64,000 nt of DNA from Alphaproteobacteria bacterium (GTDB lineage: Bacteria; Pseudomonadota; Alphaproteobacteria; Rhizobiales; Xanthobacteraceae): contig VAZV01000151.1 of NCBI GenBank assembly GCA_005884765.1, positions 1 through 64,000 of the forward strand, given 5' to 3'. Made by a program: the position numbers and the translations under genes. The notes beneath the pieces were generated by a model. The model was not told where the DNA came from and made no database searches. It saw only the letters and a program-made list of their open reading frames with translations. Each line of letters starts with the position of its first letter. The first letter of the stretch is position 1. This document shows, one piece after another, positions 10,000 through 19,237 of this stretch.

Positions 10000-12044
10000 G
10001 CCGCGTCGCGGTGGGCGGCGATGATCTGATCGGCGGCTCGTCCCGTGACTTCGGCCATGCGGTCGAACTGGCGCGTAAAGCTGCCGGCCCCGGCGGTCGC
10101 CGAGCGCAACTCCACGATCAATTCTCCGATTTCCGCCTCCGGCATCATGGCGCGCACGCAGTCCCATCCGCTCCAGCCCTCGCGGGTGTCGAAGCCGAGG
10201 ATCTGGCCGCGCCGTGCCGACAGGATGGCGTTGATCTTCGCGGTGGCGTCGGTCGGGCAAACGATCTCGACGACATAAATGGGCTCGAGCAGCACCGGCT
10301 GGCATTGCGGGAGCCCCTCGCTGACACCGATCCGCGCCGCGGTGCGGAACGCAAGGTCCGAGGAATCGACGCTGTGATAGGAGCCGTCGGTCAGCGTGAC
10401 CTGGACGTCAATGACGGGGAAACCAAGCGGGCCGCGCGCCAGGCCGTCGACCACGCCTTCTTCCACCGCGCCGATGTAGTTGCGCGGCACCGCGCCGCCG
10501 ACGACCTTTTCGTCAAACTTGAAGCCTTCGCCGCGCGGCAACGGCTTGATCTCCAGCACCACGTCGCCGAACTGGCCGTGGCCGCCGGACTGCTTCTTGT
10601 GCCGGCCGCGCTGGGTGGTCGGTTTGCGGATGGTCTCCTGATAGCCGATCGCCGGCGGATGCGATTTGACGTTGACACCGAAGCGGTCGCGCAAGCGCTC
10701 CGATGCGACGCGCAGATGCATCTCGCCTTGTCCCCACAATACGATGTCGTGGGTGCGCTGGTTCTGGATCATCGTCAACGACGGATCTTCCTCGTTGAGC
10801 CGCAACAGCGCCTGGCCGAGCTTGACGTCATCCTTGCGATCGCTTGCGGCGATAGACATCGCCAGCACCGGCGGGAACGGCTCGACCTTTGCCAGAGCCA
10901 GCGGCGCGGTCTTGCCGTTCGAGAGCGTATCGCCGGTCTTGACAGCGTCGAGCTTGCCGAGCGCGATGGCCTCGCCGGCTTCGGCCGATGCACGCTTGGT
11001 ATCGTGCGCGCCGTTGACGGCGAGGATGCCGGAAACCCGCCCCGTCCCGCCGGAGGAAGATTGCAGCGTCGCGCCGTCATCGAGATGGCCGGCGAGCAGT
11101 CGCGCCAGCGAAAGCTTGCCGCCGTGTTGCAGGTGCATGGTCTTGAACACGTAGGCGAGCGCCTCCTTGCTCTCGGGCACGCCGAGACGCTTGGCGGTGG
11201 CAGCGACGCCGGGCGCTTCATGCCGCAACGCCTTCAGCAGCCGCAACACGCCGTTTTCGCGCGTCGCCGAGCCGAGCAGCACCGGGCAGATCAGCCCCTC
11301 GCGCAGTTCGCGGGCGAGATCGTCGAACACCGCATCGCGCGGCGGCTGGATGTCCTCGAGCAACTGCTCCATCAGCGCGTCGTCATGGTCGGCGAGTTTT
11401 TCCAGCATAGAGAAGCGCGCTTCCCTCTCGCGGTCGAGATCGCCGCCTTCGAGCACGATGACCTCGGATGCCTTGTGCTCGCGATAGACAAAGGCGCGCT
11501 CCAGCGCGAGGTCGACGAAGCCTTCGATCAATTCGCCTTTCCAGATCGGAATCTGCCGCAGCACCAACGGAACGCGCGATGCCGGCTGCAACGTCGCAAG
11601 CGTCTCGCGGATGCGTTTGTTGGCGCGATCGATCTTGTTGAGGAACAGAAAACGCGGAATGCCGAGATCTTCCAATTCGCGCAGGATGATCTGAAGCTGC
11701 GGCAGCTTTTTCTCGTCTGCCTCGCAGACGACCACCGCGGCATCGACCGCGGGGATCGCAGCACGCATGTCGTGCGCGAATTCCACCGAGCCGGGACAAT
11801 CGATAAAGGTATAAGTGTCGCCCATGAAGCTTGTGGTGGCGGCAGTAAGGCCGACGCTCATCTTGTGGTGGCGGGCCTCGGGGCTGGCGTCGCCGAAGGA
11901 AGTGCCGGCATCGACACTGCCGGCGCGCGGGATGGCACCGGTGCGTGCCAATATCGCTTCGAGAAGTGTGGTTTTACCGCTTTGGAATGGGCCCACCAGC
12001 GCGATGCACCGGGGACCGCGGGGACTTCTGACGTCTTGTCCCAT
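9996..12044 (-). CDS. Elongation factor G-like GTPase
   Basis: A 682-residue translational-GTPase family protein with the EF-G domain order, but divergent in the G domain. G1 is GPFQSGKTT (residues 18-26) instead of AHVDAGKTT; G3 is DCPGSVEF (82-89), where EF-G has DTPGH, so the His that activates water in GTP hydrolysis is replaced by Ser; G4 NKID is intact (136-139). Domain IV includes GRHKKQSGGHGQFGDV and the C-terminus has the EF-G V domain (EPIYVVEIVCP). It resembles the uncharacterised EF-G-like (FusA2-type) paralogs of many bacteria rather than the canonical factor. The MFS gene follows with a 4-bp overlap. Confidence 0.9.
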   Translation of the reverse strand: MGQDVRSPRGPRCIALVGPFQSGKTTLLEAILARTGAIPRAGSVDAGTSFGDASPEARHHKMSVGLTAATTSFMGDTYTFIDCPGSVEFAHDMRAAIPAVDAAVVVCEADEKKLPQLQIILRELEDLGIPRFLFLNKIDRANKRIRETLATLQPASRVPLVLRQIPIWKGELIEGFVDLALERAFVYREHKASEVIVLEGGDLDREREARFSMLEKLADHDDALMEQLLEDIQPPRDAVFDDLARELREGLICPVLLGSATRENGVLRLLKALRHEAPGVAATAKRLGVPESKEALAYVFKTMHLQHGGKLSLARLLAGHLDDGATLQSSSGGTGRVSGILAVNGAHDTKRASAEAGEAIALGKLDAVKTGDTLSNGKTAPLALAKVEPFPPVLAMSIAASDRKDDVKLGQALLRLNEEDPSLTMIQNQRTHDIVLWGQGEMHLRVASERLRDRFGVNVKSHPPAIGYQETIRKPTTQRGRHKKQSGGHGQFGDVVLEIKPLPRGEGFKFDEKVVGGAVPRNYIGAVEEGVVDGLARGPLGFPVIDVQVTLTDGSYHSVDSSDLAFRTAARIGVSEGLPQCQPVLLEPIYVVEIVCPTDATAKINAILSARRGQILGFDTREGWSGWDCVRAMMPEAEIGELIVELRSATAGAGSFTRQFDRMAEVTGRAADQIIAAHRDAA

Positions 12045-12175
12045 TCGCCGCCCTCCCTAGTTGGAGCTCGGCCCTTGATTGGGTCGGCGGTCAATGCTCC
12101 GCCCGTCCCGGCAATTTGGCAAGCGGGAAAACGCCGTTGCGCTGCATCGTGAATTTTTTTAATCCTTTCCTCGCA

Positions 12176-12207
12176 TCCGCCTTCGCCCGAAGGCGGGCTT
12201 CGGCGGA
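12176..12207. repeat. Short inverted repeat in intergenic region
   Basis: TCCGCC at 12176-12181 pairs with GGCGGA at 12202-12207, with an inner hairpin around CGCCCGAAGGCG. It lies between the DUF992 gene and the EF-G-like gene, and may be a terminator or a repeat unit. Confidence 0.45.
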
Positions 12208-12241
12208 CAAGTGAGGAGAGCGGCACGATTGAGAAGGAAAA

Positions 12242-12733
12242 TTACCGTCCCGGCCGAAGTTCCAGGCTCTCCAGCCCGGCGGCGACGTTAAGGCCGACCT
12301 GGCCCTGCAAGCTGAGCGGCTGCAGCGCGATCGAATTGGCCGAACCGCCGACCAGAACGTTGCCACCGGCGCCGACGCCGATCGACGCGCTGCCCTGCGC
12401 GCCCGCGTAGTTGCCGGAGAGATCGCCCGGACCGAGCCGCTCGACCGGCGCGTACACGCCCCAGGCGAGTGCGGTTTCCTGGGTGATGCCGAGATCGACG
12501 CCGACCTTGCGGATGGTGGCGACGTAGCGGTCCTCCGGCATCCCGTTGACGCGCAGCACGCAACCGAGATTGGTCACGGAGCCGACAATAAAGCCGATGC
12601 TGGCGCCGCCGCGGCATTCGAGTACACCGAGTTGCACCATCGGCTGCTGCGCTTGGACATTGGTGAACGAGGTGACCTGCATCGCAAGGGTGGCCCCGGC
12701 AAGCATGAATGCAAGAACAACTGAACGGCCCAT
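12242..12733 (-). CDS. DUF992 exported protein
   Basis: A 163-residue protein with a signal peptide (residues 1-29, ending VQAQ). The mature part matches the DUF992 pattern of Rhizobiales: LGVLECRGGASIGFIVGSVTNLGCVLRVNG near the start, with two conserved cysteines, then DLGITQETALAWGVYAP and a glycine-rich GNYAGAQGSASIGVGAGGNVLVGG stretch. It is probably periplasmic or on the outer surface. Members are often present in several copies and have no established function. It stands alone, 193 bp upstream of nothing obvious on the same strand. Confidence 0.88.
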   Translation of the reverse strand: MGRSVVLAFMLAGATLAMQVTSFTNVQAQQPMVQLGVLECRGGASIGFIVGSVTNLGCVLRVNGMPEDRYVATIRKVGVDLGITQETALAWGVYAPVERLGPGDLSGNYAGAQGSASIGVGAGGNVLVGGSANSIALQPLSLQGQVGLNVAAGLESLELRPGR

Positions 12734-12844
12734 GAAGAAATCTCCGGCTAAAGAAAAGCTGTGATGCGAGCAAAGAATCTGGGAAGCACCCTGCCCTCGG
12801 CGCTCGCTTTTCTATGCCACAACGGCCTGCACAGCGCCAAATTA

Positions 12845-12872
12845 AAACAGGCCCGCTTGCGCGGGCCTGTTT
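12845..12872 (-). terminator. Rho-independent terminator after aatA
   Basis: A perfect 12-bp stem, AAACAGGCCCGC paired with GCGGGCCTGTTT around a 4-base loop, followed on the minus strand by TTTTAATT. It sits 32 bp beyond the aatA stop. Confidence 0.85.
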
Positions 12873-12903
12873 GCGTTCATTTGCCGCCGTTGACTATCTC
12901 AAA

Positions 12904-14208
<1,305 letters not shown>

Positions 14209-14323
14209 CTAAGGCGCGCAACGCCGCATCGCAAGAAGCTTCGCGGCATAAGTCAAAACTTTAGGGAACGTTAAACGCGCAGCAGTACGGTCGGCGCAAC
14301 ATTCGGAACAATTCTGCAGCGAA

Positions 14324-15553
14324 ATGACAAATATCTGGCAAGGGCTTCGTTCCGGCGAATGGCTGACCGCCGCGCGCATTCGCGGCTACAGCCTGATCGT
14401 GCTTACCATCGGCGCGCTCGTCCTCGCCGGCTGGATCGCTACCTCCGACGGGTTGATCGATCGCAATGGCAAGCCGATCGGAACCGATTTCTCCAACGTC
14501 TATGCCGCGGGGCAACTGACCCGGCAGGGGCGGCCTGCGGACGCCTATCAGCCGGCGCTCCAGCATGCCGCGGAAAAAGCCGTCTTCGGCGGCCGCGAAG
14601 TGCCGTTCTTCGGCTGGCACTATCCGCCCTTCTTCTTCGCCGTCGCCGCAATCGTCGCCGCCTTTCCCTATGGATGGGGGCTTGCGATCTGGCTCGCGGC
14701 GAGCCTTGCCGCCTATCTGGCTGCGATCCGCGCCATCCTGCCGGGTGGCCAAACCTTGCTGCTGGCAGCTTCGTTCCCCGGCGTGTTCGTCAACATCGGC
14801 CACGGCCAGAACGGATTCCTGACCGCGGCGCTGCTGGGTGGCGCGCTGCACCTGATCGATCGGCGGCCATGGCTATCAGGCGTGCTGATCGGCCTGCTCG
14901 CCTACAAGCCGCAATTCGGCGTTCTGATTCCGATCGCGCTTTTGGCAGGCGCAAGATGGCGCAGCTTCGGCGCGGCAACCGCCACCGTCGCGGCGCTGGT
15001 CGCGATCAGCCTGGCAACGCTCGGCAGCGGCGTGTGGCACGCCTTCGCCGACTCGATGAATTTCACGCAAACCGTGGTGCTCGAACAGGGCGGCACCGGC
15101 TGGGAAAAAATACAATCGATCTTCTCGGCGGCGCGGATGTGGGGCGCGAGCGTTCCGTTGGCCTATGCTATGCAGGGTGCGCTCTTGATGATGCTCGCCG
15201 CAACGCTTGCCTGGATCTGGCAGAGCGATGCCGCAATCGAACTCAAGGCCGCCGCGTTAGCGACTGCAAGCCTGCTCGCAACGCCTTATGTGCTCGACTA
15301 CGATCTCGTCGTGCTCGCGGTCGCCATCGCATTCTTTGCGCGTCACGGTCTTGTCAGCGGCTTCCGCCCTTTCGAGATCAGCCTGCTCGCCGCCGCATGG
15401 ATCGTGCCGCTGTTGTCGCGCGGCCTCGCCGGCATCTCCGGTATACCCTTGGGGTTAATGGTGCTGCTCGTGCTCTATCTCTGCATCCTGCGGCGCGCGC
15501 TGCTCGATCGGCAATTCAGCGCTCGCAGCGCGGCGAGAATGGCGCAAGCGTGA
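14324..15553 (+). CDS. GT87/DUF2029-family polytopic membrane glycosyltransferase-like protein
   Basis: A 409-residue inner-membrane protein with about 10 hydrophobic helices. After the first helix comes the DUF2029/GT87 signature region GTDFSNVYAAGQLTRQGRPADAYQP, where an acidic residue is thought to be catalytic, then HYPPFFFAVAA and NIGHGQNGFL in periplasmic loops. In mycobacteria GT87 enzymes transfer mannose from polyprenyl phosphate to phosphoinositol mannosides; the acceptor in rhizobia is not known to me. It is divergent from aatA and stands alone. Family assignment is good; the sugar and acceptor are open. Confidence 0.85.
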   Translation: MTNIWQGLRSGEWLTAARIRGYSLIVLTIGALVLAGWIATSDGLIDRNGKPIGTDFSNVYAAGQLTRQGRPADAYQPALQHAAEKAVFGGREVPFFGWHYPPFFFAVAAIVAAFPYGWGLAIWLAASLAAYLAAIRAILPGGQTLLLAASFPGVFVNIGHGQNGFLTAALLGGALHLIDRRPWLSGVLIGLLAYKPQFGVLIPIALLAGARWRSFGAATATVAALVAISLATLGSGVWHAFADSMNFTQTVVLEQGGTGWEKIQSIFSAARMWGASVPLAYAMQGALLMMLAATLAWIWQSDAAIELKAAALATASLLATPYVLDYDLVVLAVAIAFFARHGLVSGFRPFEISLLAAAWIVPLLSRGLAGISGIPLGLMVLLVLYLCILRRALLDRQFSARSAARMAQA

Positions 15554-15743
15554 TCTGATTTGATCTCGCTTATCGGAACGATCTTCCGCGCGGTTGCAGT
15601 GCGGCAGAAGTTTTCGACTTTTTCTATTCAGCGGACCTTGCAGTGCAGCCGCAACCGCATCATTGTTTAGCCGCGTTGCGGCGCGACAAGCTCGAGCAGC
15701 AGACGTGCCAGCAATCCAAAAATCCTGATCGAAAAAAGTCCCG

Positions 15744-16394
15744 ATGTATAAGCTCTACTCGATGCAGCGCTCCGGCAACAGCTACAAGGTCCGGCTTGCG
15801 CTGGCCCTGTTGAACGCGCCCTATTGCGCGATCGAAGTCGACATCCTGCGCGGCGAGAGTCGCACGCCGGAGTTCCTGGCGAAGAACCCCAGCGGCCAAG
15901 TGCCGCTGCTCGAAGTCGAGGATGGACGCTACCTCGCCGAATCCAACGCCATCCTCTGGTATGTTGCCGGCGGCACACCGCTGGCGCCGGATACACGGGT
16001 CGAGCGCGCCGAGGCGCTGCAGTGGATGTTCTTCGAACAGCACGCGCTGGAGCCGAATATCGGCGCGGCCTATTTCTGGCTGTCGCTAGTCAGGGGCGGC
16101 CGCGACCTGCAGACCCACGCGCTCGAGGACTGGATGGAACGCGGCTATGCGGCGCTGCAGGTGATGGAGAATCATCTCAAGACCCATCAATATTTCGCCG
16201 CCGACCAACTCACCGTCGCCGACATCGCGCTGTATGGCTACACCCATGTCGCCGAGCGCTGCGACTTCGACCTCGCGACCTTTCCCGCAATCCGCGCCTG
16301 GTTGCATCGCGTCGAGCGGACCCCGGGATTCGTATCGATGGACTGGCGGCCGGCCGACGTCGAGGATCCCGCCAGCATCGCCGCCGAGGCCTAA
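15744..16394 (+). CDS. Glutathione S-transferase
   Basis: A 216-residue cytosolic GST. The thioredoxin-like N-terminal domain has MYKLYSMQRSGNSYKVRLAL with a likely catalytic Ser10 or nearby residue, the cis-proline motif GQVPLLE near 55, and the glutathione-contacting ESNAIL near 68. The all-helical C-terminal domain (about 85-205) ends with LTVADIALYGYTHVA, the conserved N-capping box. It most likely conjugates or reduces electrophiles with glutathione. No operon partner: the GNAT gene follows after about 90 bp on the same strand. Confidence 0.92.
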   Translation: MYKLYSMQRSGNSYKVRLALALLNAPYCAIEVDILRGESRTPEFLAKNPSGQVPLLEVEDGRYLAESNAILWYVAGGTPLAPDTRVERAEALQWMFFEQHALEPNIGAAYFWLSLVRGGRDLQTHALEDWMERGYAALQVMENHLKTHQYFAADQLTVADIALYGYTHVAERCDFDLATFPAIRAWLHRVERTPGFVSMDWRPADVEDPASIAAEA

Positions 16395-16486
16395 TCGCCC
16401 AGGCGCGGCGGTTCCGCCATTTTCGTCTTTGCGGAAGCAGCGCGTAACATTCTCTTTCATCACGGCGCATGTCTTAATCGGTGCAG

Positions 16487-16948
16487 ATGGCAACCAAACT
16501 ATCCGTCCGTTTCGTCACGCGGCAGGACTACGACCGATGGCTTCCGCTGTGGGACGGATACAATGCGTTTTACGGAAGGTCTGGGACGACCGCGCTCGCG
16601 GGCGACATCACCGCGATGACCTGGGCGCGCTTCTTCGACGCGTATGAGCCGGTGCATGCGCTGGTTGCCGAGCGCGGCGGCGAGCTGCTCGGACTGACGC
16701 ATTATCTCTTTCATCGCAGCACCACCGCGATCGAGCCGGTGTGCTACCTGCAGGATTTGTTCACAAGCCTGGCCGCGCGCGGCAAAGGCGTCGGCCGGGC
16801 CCTGATCGACGGCGTCTACGAAAAGGCGAGGGATGCCGGTTGTCGGCGTGTGTATTGGCAGACCCACGAGACCAACCACACCGCGATGCAGCTTTACGAC
16901 AAGCTCGCGGAGCGCTCCGGATTTGTCGTCTATCGCAAGCTGTTTTGA
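16487..16948 (+). CDS. GNAT family N-acetyltransferase
   Basis: A 153-residue GCN5-type acetyltransferase. The acetyl-CoA pyrophosphate loop is in LAARGKGVGRALIDGVYEKARDAG (around residues 95-118, RGKGVG), preceded by the beta-4 strand CYLQDLFTS and followed by VYWQTHETNHTAMQLYDKLAERSGFVVYRK, the beta-5/beta-6 end of the fold. The substrate cannot be inferred; proteins of this pattern are often amine or amino-group acetyltransferases. The ATG at 16487 is used; a GTG two codons upstream is possible. Confidence 0.9.
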   Translation: MATKLSVRFVTRQDYDRWLPLWDGYNAFYGRSGTTALAGDITAMTWARFFDAYEPVHALVAERGGELLGLTHYLFHRSTTAIEPVCYLQDLFTSLAARGKGVGRALIDGVYEKARDAGCRRVYWQTHETNHTAMQLYDKLAERSGFVVYRKLF

Positions 16949-17238
16949 AGCCTGTTCGCTAGCGCGCTGCTGCCGCCACTGGCCTGTGGATAACTTTTCT
17001 GTCACCACCACGTAACAATGCGGAGCTAGGTTCCACCTGCGTCTGATCAGGCCCCCCGTCACAGATCATACGCCCCAGCGGTCCCCGTCAGTCGCCGCGT
17101 CTGACCGGGGCCGCATCTTTTTGTGGCTGCGGTTGCCACACCATCATCGAGCGAAAACCCTTTAGGATAGCGCTCTTGCAGCCCCACAGCGTGCAAGCCA
17201 CAATACGATCCTGATCGGCTTTCGTGTGAGACCCATCC

Positions 17239-18177
17239 ATGCAAATTCGCAATCTCGGCGGCTCCGGCCTGCGCGTTTCCGCCGTCGGCCTCGGCTGCAA
17301 CAATTTCGGCCAGCGCACCGATCTCGAGACTTCGCGCAACGTTATCCACAGGGCGATCGACCTCGGCATCACGCTGTTCGACACCGCCGACATCTACGCC
17401 GGGATGGGCGGCTCGGAGACGGTGCTGGGCGAGGTGCTCGGCGACCGCCGCAAGGACATCGTGCTGGCGACAAAATATTCCAAGCCGATGGCGGGCGATG
17501 GCAGCAAGCAGGGTGCCTCGCGGCGCTACGTCATGTCCGCGGTCGAAGCGAGCCTGCGGCGATTGAAGACCGATTACATCGATCTCTATCAGCAGCACGA
17601 TTACGATGCGGCTACCCCGATAGAGGAGACCTTGCGGGCGCTGGACGATCTGGTCCGGCAAGGCAAGGTCCGTTACATCGGCAATTCGAATTTTCCGGCC
17701 TGGCGGGTCGCGGAGGCCGAACACGTGGCGCGCGCGATCAACGTCAATCGTTTCGTCTCGTGCCAGGATGAATACAGCCTGGTGGTGCGCAGCATCGAAA
17801 AGGACATCTTGCCCGTAGCGGTGGAATACAAGCTCGGCCTACTGCCGTTCTTTCCGCTGGCGAGCGGCCTCCTCACCGGCAAGTACAAGCGCGGCGCGGC
17901 CGCCCCCGATGACACGCGCTTTGCCAAGGCGCCGGCGCTGAAAGATCGCTACGTCACGCCGCGCAACGAAGACATCGTCGAGAACTTATCGGCATTTGTT
18001 CAAGCGCGCGGCCACACCATGCTGGAACTGGCGTTCTCCTGGCTCGCGTCGCGGCCGCAGGTCGCAAGCGTGATCGCCGGCGCCACCCGCGTCGAGCAGG
18101 TCGACCAAAACGTGAAGGCGATCGACTGGACATTGAGCGCGGATGAACGCGCGGAGATCGATGGGATCACGAAATAG
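17239..18177 (+). CDS. Aldo/keto reductase
   Basis: A 312-residue TIM-barrel NADPH-dependent oxidoreductase. The catalytic tetrad can be read: Asp in FDTADIYAG near residue 49, Tyr in the same motif near 54, Lys in LATKYSKP near 80, and His in YQQHDYD near 121. The C-terminal NADP-binding loop is VIAGATRVEQVDQNVKA. It resembles the voltage-channel beta-subunit/YajO-type AKR group. The natural substrate is unknown, probably small carbonyls. It is followed by a cluster of palindromic repeats and then the convergent DUF559 gene. Confidence 0.93.
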   Translation: MQIRNLGGSGLRVSAVGLGCNNFGQRTDLETSRNVIHRAIDLGITLFDTADIYAGMGGSETVLGEVLGDRRKDIVLATKYSKPMAGDGSKQGASRRYVMSAVEASLRRLKTDYIDLYQQHDYDAATPIEETLRALDDLVRQGKVRYIGNSNFPAWRVAEAEHVARAINVNRFVSCQDEYSLVVRSIEKDILPVAVEYKLGLLPFFPLASGLLTGKYKRGAAAPDDTRFAKAPALKDRYVTPRNEDIVENLSAFVQARGHTMLELAFSWLASRPQVASVIAGATRVEQVDQNVKAIDWTLSADERAEIDGITK

Positions 18178-18187
18178 AGAGAGGCAC

Positions 18188-18450
18188 CGCCCTCTCACTC
18201 CCTCGCCCCGCTCTTCGCGCTCTCCACTCCCTCTCCCCGCTCTTTCGCGGGGAGAGGGTTGGGGTGAGGGGCTCTTCCATCCGCGAACGCAGAATTCGCG
18301 ACGGCATTGTGCCCTGCCCTTCACCCGAAATTCCCGCTTCGCGCGAATTTCGACCTCTCCCCGCAAAAGCGCGAGGAGAGGTTAAGCGAAGCAAACCCCA
18401 AGCAGCTCCCTCTCCCCGTTCTCCACGGGGAGAGGGTGGGGTGAGGGGCT
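18188..18450. repeat. Cluster of three CCTCTCCCC/GGGGAGAGG palindromic units
   Basis: Three hairpin units: about 18226-18274, 18320-18383 and 18405-18450. Each has inverted CTCTCCCCG/CGGGGAGAG arms followed or preceded by GGTGAGGGGC or its complement. The last unit ends exactly at the DUF559 stop codon. The same unit type recurs at 18801, 33286, 33406, 35874, 58996 and 61072. Confidence 0.85.
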
Positions 18451-18795
18451 CTATCCGGTGAGTTCAGCCTGAATTGTTGTCAGTACGCCTTCGAGATTGC
18501 CAAGAACATCATTGTTCCAGAATCGAAGCACTTTGTAACCGTCCTGCGTTAATCGACGATCCCGTATCGCGTCCGCGGCAGACTCATTGTGCTGCCCGCC
18601 ATCGACTTCAACGATCAGAAGCCTTTCGCGGCAAACGAAATCACAGACGTAACCGCCTATCGGTTGCTGGCGAACAAATTTATGCCCGTCAATCTGGCGA
18701 TTGCGGATGCGATTCCAGAGGACAGTTTCCGCGTCAGTTTGATTCACGCGCAATCGTCGCGCGATTCGGATCGTCTTGCGATCTGGGCCACGCAT
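18451..18795 (-). CDS. DUF559 endonuclease-like protein (Vsr-type fold)
   Basis: A 114-residue protein of the DUF559 family, related to very-short-patch-repair (Vsr) PD-(D/E)xK nucleases. Motifs are LRVNQTDAETVLWNRIRNRQIDGHKFVRQQPIGGYVCDFVC, then LLIVEVDGGQHNE with the acidic active-site residues (D of CDFV, E of VEVDGGQH), and a C-terminal GYKVLRFWNNDVL strand. The predicted role is DNA cleavage, not demonstrated for this family as far as I know. The gene lies exactly between inverted GTGAGGGGC/GCCCCTCAC repeat ends, with its stop codon touching one and its start 6 bp from the other, as if carried by the repeats. Confidence 0.88.
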   Translation of the reverse strand: MRGPDRKTIRIARRLRVNQTDAETVLWNRIRNRQIDGHKFVRQQPIGGYVCDFVCRERLLIVEVDGGQHNESAADAIRDRRLTQDGYKVLRFWNNDVLGNLEGVLTTIQAELTG

Positions 18796-18800
18796 TGCCT

Positions 18801-18870
18801 TGCCCCTCACCCGGAGGCGCCGCTACGCGCCGCCTCCGACCTCTCCCCGCGAAGAGCGGGGAGAGGTTAA
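18801..18870. repeat. Palindromic repeat unit at the 5' side of the DUF559 gene
   Basis: GCCCCTCACCC, a GGAGGCGCCGC/GCGGCGCCTCC-like hairpin, and CCTCTCCCCGC...GCGGGGAGAGG. It is inverted relative to the unit at 18405-18450 on the other side of the gene. Confidence 0.85.
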
Positions 18871-18886
18871 GAAAAAGATTCAAGCC

Positions 18887-19234
18887 ACCAAGCCGTGCAT
18901 CGGCCTGGCGGCGACCCGGCCACAGGATCGGCAGCGACACCAAAAATTAAAGGCTTCCTTCGTATATTCGGAAGGCGAGATCGCGGAAGCAAGGCGATCG
19001 CGCCTTTGATCATCAAGCATTGCGACTTAATTCATATGCTTGATCACGACCTAAACCGAAGAAATGACGCTTCATCCACATTCTTGATGTGATGCAGCTC
19101 GAGTAAATTCTTCAAACAAAAAATCCTGACAATTCAGATTCTAAGCGCGGCTTCTTCATCTGTCCTCTCGGCTCAAGCCGATGCCTGCATCGCGCCGACC
19201 GCGGGCATGCTTGCCTCGCGGTGATGGGCGCAGC
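18887..19234. other. Intergenic stretch with a partial copy of the DUF1501 gene end and inverted repeats
   Basis: No gene is supported here. At 18888-18914 lies a near copy (one or two mismatches) of the last codons of the DUF1501 gene found at 19236-19261 (reverse strand, encoding a PMxGLVA-stop end). AAGGCG/CGCCTT (18991-19006) forms a perfect 6-bp stem. ATCAAGCAT at 19012-19020 pairs with ATGCTTGAT at 19036-19044. Base composition is A/T-richer than the flanks. Confidence 0.5.
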
Positions 19235-19237
19235 AAA

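Noticed and set aside
10000..10305. In-frame upstream extension of the MFS transporter (533 residues)
   Set aside because: It lies inside the EF-G-like gene in a different frame. Membrane-protein character begins only after 9999.
10011..12152. A 713-codon open frame on the plus strand
   Set aside because: It is antisense to the EF-G-like gene. Long antisense frames are expected in such G/C-rich DNA; the translation has no recognisable domain and is rich in Arg, Ala and His.
17059..17724. A 221-codon minus-strand frame before and across the aldo/keto reductase gene
   Set aside because: It is antisense to the well-supported reductase and has no domain.
18188..18870. A CRISPR array
   Set aside because: The repeated units are self-complementary palindromes with unequal spacing and no unique spacers of constant length; no cas genes are present.
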